Shown here: positions 57,561-64,000 of the stretch, one piece after another
Layout: each line of letters opens with the position of its first letter
How positions within the stretch are numbered: the first letter of the stretch is position 1
Source of the DNA: Hymenopus coronatus
Taxonomy: Eukaryota; Arthropoda; Insecta; Mantodea; Hymenopodidae
Direction: 5' to 3'
Length of the DNA: 64,000 nt
Assembly (NCBI GenBank): GCA_030762935.1
Contig: CM060890.1
Span: forward strand, 61,506,765 to 61,570,764
Translations under genes and position numbers: made by a program
Notes under the pieces: model-generated
The model's input: the letters and a program-made list of their open reading frames with translations, nothing else
What the model was told of the DNA's origin: nothing
Database searches by the model: none

Positions 57561-57787
57561 TTCCAGTAGAAACAATTTCCTCAGCTTTCCCATAGGCTTT
57601 TTTCCCTCCGAGAATGAAGGGAATGTACACTACAAACCATTGGAAGAGAACTTTCCACTCCTCACTTTGCTGCCACATCTGCTTCTCTCCATGTTATTAA
57701 ACCAGCCTCAAAGGCAATCTTGTATTCTGAAAACTTGATACATAAATTTATTTATGAGTAATTTATAATTTAGGCAGAAAAAGACTT

Positions 57788-57915
57788 TACTTTCTCTACT
57801 TGCCTAATGGTAAGTATCGCATTCCCCGAAAATTTGATGTAAACAAATGTGTAAACAAATACGACACATTATTCGTTTCTCTACATGTACCACGTAGACT
57901 ATTAGGTATTTAAGG
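57788..57915 (+). mobile_element. Two FB-rep L-end stubs
   Basis: At 57791 'ctttctctacttgcctaatg' continues into 'gtatcgcattccccgaaaat'. A second start 'tttctctacatgtaccacgt' lies at 57886. Both stop before the S4 SINE. Confidence 0.5.
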
Positions 57916-57916
57916 T

Positions 57917-58125
57917 GTACCGGTCCCCGTGGCCACGCTCGCTAAAGTGCCTTGCTTTTGTGTTTCGTGGCGCAGGGGATCGTAGGTTGGAGTCCTGCCT
58001 TGGGTATGGGTGTTTGTGTGTTTATAAATGAGTATATGTTTGAGTATGTGTAAGTAGAAAGACAACGGAAAATAAATAGGTGAAATATAGGAAACTGGGA
58101 GGGAAAATGAAAAAAAGAGGAAACG
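57917..58125 (+). mobile_element. SINE, family S4, copy 1
   Basis: It reads 'cggtccccgtggccacgctc', then 'cgtggcgcaggggatcgtag' with a B-box-like GGTTGGAGTCC, then 'tgccttgggtatgggtgttt' and an A-rich end. The same order is found in copy 2, 734 bp downstream in the same orientation. Confidence 0.7.
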
Positions 58126-58179
58126 AAGAAAGAAATGCAGCTCCGGAGTCCTGACTAGACTTCGGAAGTTATTTTATTT

Positions 58180-58360
58180 AAAACAAAGCTATTGTACTCC
58201 TCCCAAAATTCTATATCGAGATGTAATTGGAAATATATGCTTTGAGGTCCCCTGAGTACAAAAATCGCATTTATAGGTATAGGCCCGTGTGTGTGTGTGT
58301 GTGCAGCAAAACTCAAAAACGAAAAGTCAGTATTTAATTCCGGTATCTTAAAATCTGCGT
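58180..58360 (+). mobile_element. FB-rep L-half fragment
   Basis: It has the blocks 'gctattgtactcctcccaaa', 'atatcgagatgtaattggaa', a (GT)9 tract at 58286-58303 and 'aactcaaaaacgaaaagtca'. The palindromic terminus and everything after the internal palindrome are missing. Confidence 0.75.
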
Positions 58361-58650
58361 AAGAGCACATTCTATTTATTGGTGGAGGCGCTACTATAGG
58401 AAAAGTCGGGGAATACATTACCCAACCAGCATTAGCATAACGACTGAGGAAAATCGCGAAAGATACCTTCGTTTTTTTGTGTATGAAAGAAATAAAACTA
58501 TAATTATGAGTTCTATGAAAGAAAAGACCCATGATTCTGTGATACCTTAAAAAGTAAAAAACAATCAAATTTAAGATGATGCTCTTGATCATATGACTTG
58601 AATGCGAGTCGCACACACAACCGCGGCGCCATCTCGCTCCGTCTCATTAG

Positions 58651-58805
58651 TAAGTCGGTCCCCATGGCCGCGCTCGCTAAAGTGCCTCGCTTTGGTCCTT
58701 CGTGGCGCAGGGGATCGCGGGCTCGTGTTCTGCCTTGGGTATGGGTATTTATATGTTTGTCAAATGTGTATATGCGAGTATGTATTAGAAGCAGAAAAAA
58801 ACAAA
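58651..58805 (+). mobile_element. SINE, family S4, copy 2
   Basis: It reads 'cggtccccatggccgcgctc', 'cgtggcgcaggggatcgcgg', a decayed B box, and 'tgccttgggtatgggtattt', ending in an A/C-rich tail. The two overlapping 84- and 86-codon frames are translations of it. Confidence 0.7.
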
Positions 58806-58861
58806 CAAAACAAAGCTACAGTAATCGCACAAATACACAGAGTAAATATTAGGAATATTTA

Positions 58862-59375
58862 AAAAAATAAGTAACTGTAAGATTTTATTCTGCCAACATT
58901 GGGAAATAGTTATAAATTAAAAATTCATCGTAAAAAGGATTTTAAATGATAAAAAATGTCTCTAAATATTATAGCAGAGAAATAAGTAGTATAAAACTCC
59001 CTCATAGTTTCTGGCCTGATAATGGTAATGTAGCTTTTACAAATAGTGTTGGTTTTAATTAAAAAATATTCTTTAGAAATTAAATAGCTTATGTGCAAAA
59101 TTTGTTTTATACGTCAGGAAATGTTGGGCGGAAAACCTAACTATAAAATAATAAAATAAAAGTCTAAAAATGCATTAATATGTCCTGTGCTCACCTATGT
59201 TTCTGCTTTTCACTCCAAATCTTATGTATTCGAAAAACGTTTGAAGAGAAGTGCAGTTAATTAGAACTTAAGACAACCCAATTGATAAGAGTGATATTCT
59301 AAAGTGTTTAAACTACAGCTGTAATTTATGTACAGAAATTACTGATAAAATAAACATATATTTTCTTCAGTATAT
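58862..59375. other. AT-rich stretch, nothing recognised
   Basis: No repeat, gene or RNA signal seen. Confidence 0.45.
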
Positions 59376-59380
59376 TTTTA

Positions 59381-60235
59381 CTTTCGCTATACGTACTATG
59401 TACATAGTGTATAGAGAAGGTATTGTAATGTACCAAAAAATTCGATACAGAGATTTAACCGGAAATACACGTTTTGATATCCCCTGAATCCAAAAAATCC
59501 TTTTTAGAAAAATGTCCGTGTGTGTGCGTGTGTGTCTGTTGGCAGCTGAAAATGAAAAGATCGTTAAAAACCAAATTTGGTATTTAAGTTTGGTATCTTC
59601 CAAGAATGCGACACGAAGATTTTCAAGAAAATCCCCCACCCCAAACTAGCCTTTACATGGAAAAATTTCGAAAATTTTGTTTTTCTTAGAAATGGCTTAA
59701 ACGATTTTTATTAAAATCTCGTATATTTAAGATACTTACTTGACAAATAAAATCTATATCTTGATTTTTTTGGGATTAGCCACTGAAGACTTTTTTATTT
59801 TGGATGAAGCTGACGGATTTTTGCCTAACTGCTAAACCGTAAGAGATGGACGAAAACTTACCATTCAGAAAATGTAGAGCACATTAAAACACATAATTTA
59901 TGTTATATACATTTTTTTCATGGAGATGGTTGTTTTTAAGATACTCCTTGCTTTTAGTTTCAGCTTTAAAAAAACATACTTTTCTCATACAGGAATTTGT
60001 GAACTTCTGTCCATACAAACAAAAGAAATTGTCTCATAGCAACCAGCCTTTGACTGTCAGTTTAGCCTATGGAACTCCCTTATTTCATTTTTACTTACAA
60101 GGAAGCAAGCAATAAGACTATTTCTGATAATTGTTTCTTGATTATCATTAAGTAAATAGAAGAATAAGCTTTTAATCTGTAATTTTTTGCAGAGATGTAG
60201 AGGAAGTCATGTGAATGGGACACAACAGAATTTTT
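59381..60235 (+). mobile_element. FB-rep copy 21, complete
   Basis: The L end is ctttcgctatacgtactatg with an intact palindrome. The GT-rich tract is at 59515-59535. The internal palindrome region is at 59568-59600 and the middle is complete. The R end is 'gtagaggaagtcatgtgaat' then gggacacaacaga. At 855 bp it is a typical full copy. Confidence 0.93.
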
Positions 60236-60324
60236 ATTATAGGCATTAATTTTGTTTCATTTAGTGGCCTGAACTCAAAATCTAGATAATCATACAGATA
60301 CTGCAGTATATGTTCAATTTTCTA

Positions 60325-60850
60325 GCACACATGCATAACGTACATAGCAGATACCGTAGGTATTATATTTCATTCAAAAATCCGCTACCGAAATTATATC
60401 GGAAGTGTGTGTTTTGAGACCCCTGAATATTGTTTTTTTTTTAGAAAATGACAGTACGTGTATGGACAGTATAACCAAAAACCGAATAATCTGTTGGATA
60501 CCAAACTTGGTATTTAAGCTTAGTATTGTCTAGGATGCGGCACGAAGATTTTAAAAAAGCCTCACCCAAAACTACCCTATATGTGATGAAATGCTCGTAA
60601 AATGACTGAAAATTTCAGTCGAAATTCCTAATTGAATCAATTTACACGACAAATAAAATGTATATCTTAAGCCTCCTGGTAATAGCCTCTGTGGTCCTTT
60701 TCATTCTGAATGACTTTTGGGTAAACCGTTAGAGATGGACGCAAACTTACTGCATAAAAATGTAGACCAAGTCAAGACACAATATCTGTCTTTACAATTC
60801 TGGTATAGAGCTAACAGTTTCCGGGATATTCCTTGTTTAAATATATTCCT
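60325..60850 (+). mobile_element. FB-rep copy 22, R third missing
   Basis: A second forward copy only 90 bp after copy 21. It has an L-end remnant (cataacgtacatag), 'accgaaattatatcggaagt', a palindrome region (ggataccaaacttggtattt) and middle blocks up to 'tccgggatattccttgttta'. It is much more diverged than copy 21, so the pair is not a recent tandem duplication. Confidence 0.82.
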
Positions 60851-62494
60851 TAATATCAAATAGGCTGATTGAAACTTTCCTATAATGGTTAGTGTTTTCT
60901 AAATTATTTTATATCACAAAGTGCAAAAAGTTGCAAAAAACTGCTCGTGACCATACTAATTAACATTCTAAAATTAATCTATGGTGAATTACTACATTCT
61001 AAACAGATATTTTAATACACACATTTTGTACTGCTCTGGGGAAATATTTCTGAACTCTAGCTGTATTTTTGTAAGATATAAAAGATTTTAATATAATGTA
61101 AGAACTGATTATGAAGGCATAGATTTGAAAATTAATGAGCCTTAGAAAAATAGATATAACATTTGAACGTTTGAAATGCCGTCTTACATGTGTTCCTGGA
61201 GAAGCAAAAATTGCAAATATGTAAAAGTATGCATTCTTTGCATAAAAAATGGGACCAATGTTTTCAGTGCTGATTCATAAGGGAAGCAACAGTAAGTGTA
61301 GGTAAAAATTGAAAAAAAAAATAATGGTAGCGCAAAAAAGAACTTGGACACAAATATTCATTTTTAAAAGCATTCTAAATTGTTAATGCATGTTTGTAAG
61401 TCTGATTTCTTGTGTTCAAGACATTCCTAAATATGTATAGAAATCTCTGTATTTCAGAAAGTTACGCCATGTATGCTTTTAAATGTATTATTTTTTTTTT
61501 TTTTGTGAGGGATGTTTTTTCAATATGTTTATATTTATTGTACACATGTTTGTATTTTGTTATTTTCCAAAGTAGAGTATTTAATTTCTTTTAATTACAT
61601 ATAACATACAGTCTTTTAAGATACTATTTGTCGATTCTATTATTTTTTTCAAATTAAACAAATGTATAAAATCAATAAATAAGAAAACGAGAGATGAAAT
61701 TTTGGATTCGGATGAAGTCTTCATTGCTTCCAGTTATAAAAATGCAAATAATGGCCAATTAATATACTATAAACTATATTATGTTTGTGCAGAGGAAATA
61801 AAAAGACGCCAGATAATACCAACAGTTAAAAACACAATATTTTTATTCAAACGGTTATTTTAAAAGGTCAAGAATACTTAAGATTGATATTAATATTCCT
61901 GTTGCTGTCATAAAGTTTATGCAGATGTTAGATAAGAACTTCATAGCACAACTTTCAGTTTTATCACTGAAATCCCTGTGTATTTAATAAGAGACACACT
62001 TTGTCTCATTACGGCTTGTGAGGGATTTGCGCAATTCCCTGATAGTACTTGTTTTCTCTTGACATCTTCATTTCTTAGTGGTTCACGTAGAAATGTGGGA
62101 AACATCTCCTAGGAATTTCATTTGTATACCACTTCTCTTCCTTGGAAGTACCTTCGTTTCAGCGGGGTCTAACATCGACATTTCAGATTCTCTCTCCCCT
62201 GGAACACTTTATTTCCAATTTTGTAGGATCGCATTTATACAGAGCCATAAACTTTAAATTAAGTAAGATAAATTAAAGAAAATACCCTCACCTATTTTAA
62301 TGTAGCTGAAGTATTCCGAAAGATTAATTAAATGCACAGCGTGAAAGTACACAAAGCTAAGACATGGAAAGAGGGAATGGAGCAACTAAAACTCTGAAAA
62401 CTATTGCCCTCTTAAAACCGTAGACATCGAATTATCTCTAAAGTCTCGTATGAAGAAGAAAATCCTTAATTTAACAGCTACACAAATGAAGGAG
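60851..62494. other. Unassigned AT-rich stretch
   Basis: Homopolymer-rich DNA without supported features. The frame at 61412-61594 is a low-complexity chance frame. Confidence 0.45.
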
Positions 62495-63320
62495 GATGAA
62501 GAAAACTTTGATGTGTTACATTCACATCGCTTATTACTTTTTCTACGTACTATGTACATAGTGTAGTTATACAGAAAGTATTGTATTCCACCCAAAAACG
62601 ATACCTTGATATGTCTATGCGTCCATAAAAAGCATTTTTAGAAAAAGGTTCGTGAATGACTGTGTGTGTCTAAGCACAGCATAGCTATCATAGCTTGGTA
62701 TTTAACTTTAATATCTTCCAAGGATACGACACGAAGATTTTAAAGAAAATTCCTCCACCCCAAACTACCCTTAAATGGAAATATGGCTTCAATATACAGT
62801 ATTTTGATTAAATACGTATATTAAAGTTAATAATATCTCAAAGAAAGTGTATATCTTGAATTTTCTGGAAGTAGCCTCTGAAGACCTGTTCATTCTGGAT
62901 GAATTATGCTTAACTAGTAATTGTAAGAGATACACAAAAACATAACTGCACAAAAAATATAGATATTATTAAAATACACAATTTAGGTCGTATACATTTT
63001 TATTGTACAGTTGACCGTTCGAGATATTCTTGTTATTGTTTTCAAATTTAATCTACACATGTTCTCAACGGCTTACCTTTTTCCACTTCTCTTTTGTTTT
63101 TCTGGAAACGCAAAGTGAACCGAACTTCAATTTTTTACATATGATAGGCTTTTAAAAATATTTGACTATCACTTTAGCTTCGTGAATTCCCTTATTTTTT
63201 GTCTCCTTTAAGGAGTAAATAGTAAGACTTAATTTTATCTCGTTTAGTATGATGTAAATAGAAGAATAATAGTTTGTAAAATTAGTTAGTTTGCTGAATA
63301 GGTAGAGAAAGTCATGTGAA
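62495..63320 (+). mobile_element. FB-rep copy 23 preceded by an inverted R-end stub
   Basis: At 62499-62532 there is an inverted R terminus (tgatgtgttacattcacatc). It is followed directly by a forward copy from 62537 (ttctacgtactatgtacata), complete to 'gtagagaaagtcatgtgaaa' at about 63320. Some middle blocks are shortened. Confidence 0.87.
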
Positions 63321-63689
63321 ATGAATATACCATATATTTATTTGGGTTCTACAAACTCCGATTATGAAAAATCTTTTAAAGCCATTATATTGGTATAAAT
63401 TCAAAATGTAAGGCATCGTAATCTATTACAACTATTACAACTATTGTAAAAACAATATGAATTATTTATGTTATAAATTTCATGTACAGTATTGAACAAT
63501 TAGAATACACCCCTTTAATTTAAGGTTTGCTCCACATAACTTTGCTCTATATATAACTATCACGTGACTATTCTCCTCCTATTAGCTGTTGTACTGGAAT
63601 AAGTTGTAATGCGGTTTAAAATCTATCCTTAGTTAACATGAATATATTGGTTAATATATAAGAATGGTCAGATTATTATGTTTCATAAT

Positions 63690-63872
63690 AAAATTATATG
63701 AACTTAAAATTGTACACGTAATTTTACCAGTTTTTGAAATTTGACTATCTATTAAGCTAGTAAGCTCATATTTATTAACAGCCAACTTTAAACCTTATTT
63801 TCTCGCAAAAGTTTTTTCAACACGTTTCCATACTCAAAATTCTCCATGCGATGCAATTTTTCACTAATTAGT
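63690..63872 (+). repeat. Dispersed repeat, copy 2 of 2 (pair with 1838-2050)
   Basis: Blocks shared with copy 1: 'cataataaaattatatgaac', 'atatttattaacagccaact', 'ttaaaccttattttctcgca' and 'ccatactcaaaattctccat'. Same orientation, about 62 kb apart. Confidence 0.6.
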
Positions 63873-64000
63873 TTTCCCACAAATCAATCACATATTTACG
63901 ACTTGATGTATTTGAATAGTCTTAACTGTGTGGTGAAGTCACAATTCCTGTCAGTATAGACCATAAGTTTTGCTTCCATTATTACACCACAATAGTTGTC

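Overview
This window looks like intergenic or heterochromatin-like DNA from a large, repeat-rich animal genome. An arthropod, most likely an insect, is the best guess. The reasons are the strong A+T bias, the absence of any long uninterrupted gene, many tRNA-derived SINE heads, a 5S-rRNA-like SINE head, and decayed hAT, Mutator-like, Tc1/mariner-like and non-LTR transposon genes of kinds common in arthropods. I cannot name the species. I see no intact host gene, no bacterial-type operon and no CRISPR array. Nearly all open frames of 60-120 codons are repeat translations or chance frames.

The dominant feature is one dispersed repeat family, called FB-rep here, about 0.85-0.93 kb when complete. 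I recognise about 25 copies or pieces in both orientations, covering roughly 30% of the window. One end (the L end) carries the motif CTTTCTCTACACGTACTATG, which runs into a palindrome. The other end (the R end) carries the same ACTTTCTCTACA motif inverted, then a terminus reading ACATCAGA. Near the L end the copies have a (GT)n/(CA)n microsatellite and a second palindrome, AAATACCAAACTTGGTATTT. No reading frame is preserved between copies, so it behaves like a non-autonomous DNA or fold-back element.

Layout. 1-5 kb: SINE fragments, a (TG)n tract and a 5'-truncated non-LTR reverse-transcriptase tail (2.72-3.23 kb). 5-18 kb: six FB-rep copies, a 136-138 bp tandem array (12.06-12.47 kb) and a GC-richer island with two 5S-like heads (9.7-10.1 kb). 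18-24 kb: a dispersed repeat, a retroelement-like 3' end and a broken Mutator-like transposase (21.9-23.4 kb). 24-31 kb: FB-rep, SINEs, a broken Tc1/mariner-type transposase (27.1-27.5 kb) and a 205 bp fold-back palindrome (30.87-31.08 kb). 33.78-36.27 kb: a complete but disabled hAT element with matching 8-bp target-site duplications. 37-64 kb: dense FB-rep copies with nested insertions. One copy (45.6-48.0 kb) is interrupted by a SINE and by a 1.6 kb Harbinger-like element. There is also a 649 bp TIR element (49.0-49.65 kb), a mariner fragment near 51 kb and further SINEs.

The elements form a layered insertion record: FB-rep copies are the substrate, and SINEs, the Harbinger-like element and possibly the TIR elements landed on top. 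The mixture of decayed elements in both orientations, with head-to-head and tail-to-tail pairs, would give abundant double-stranded or antisense RNA if transcribed. That makes the region a reasonable piRNA-cluster candidate, but this is inference only.
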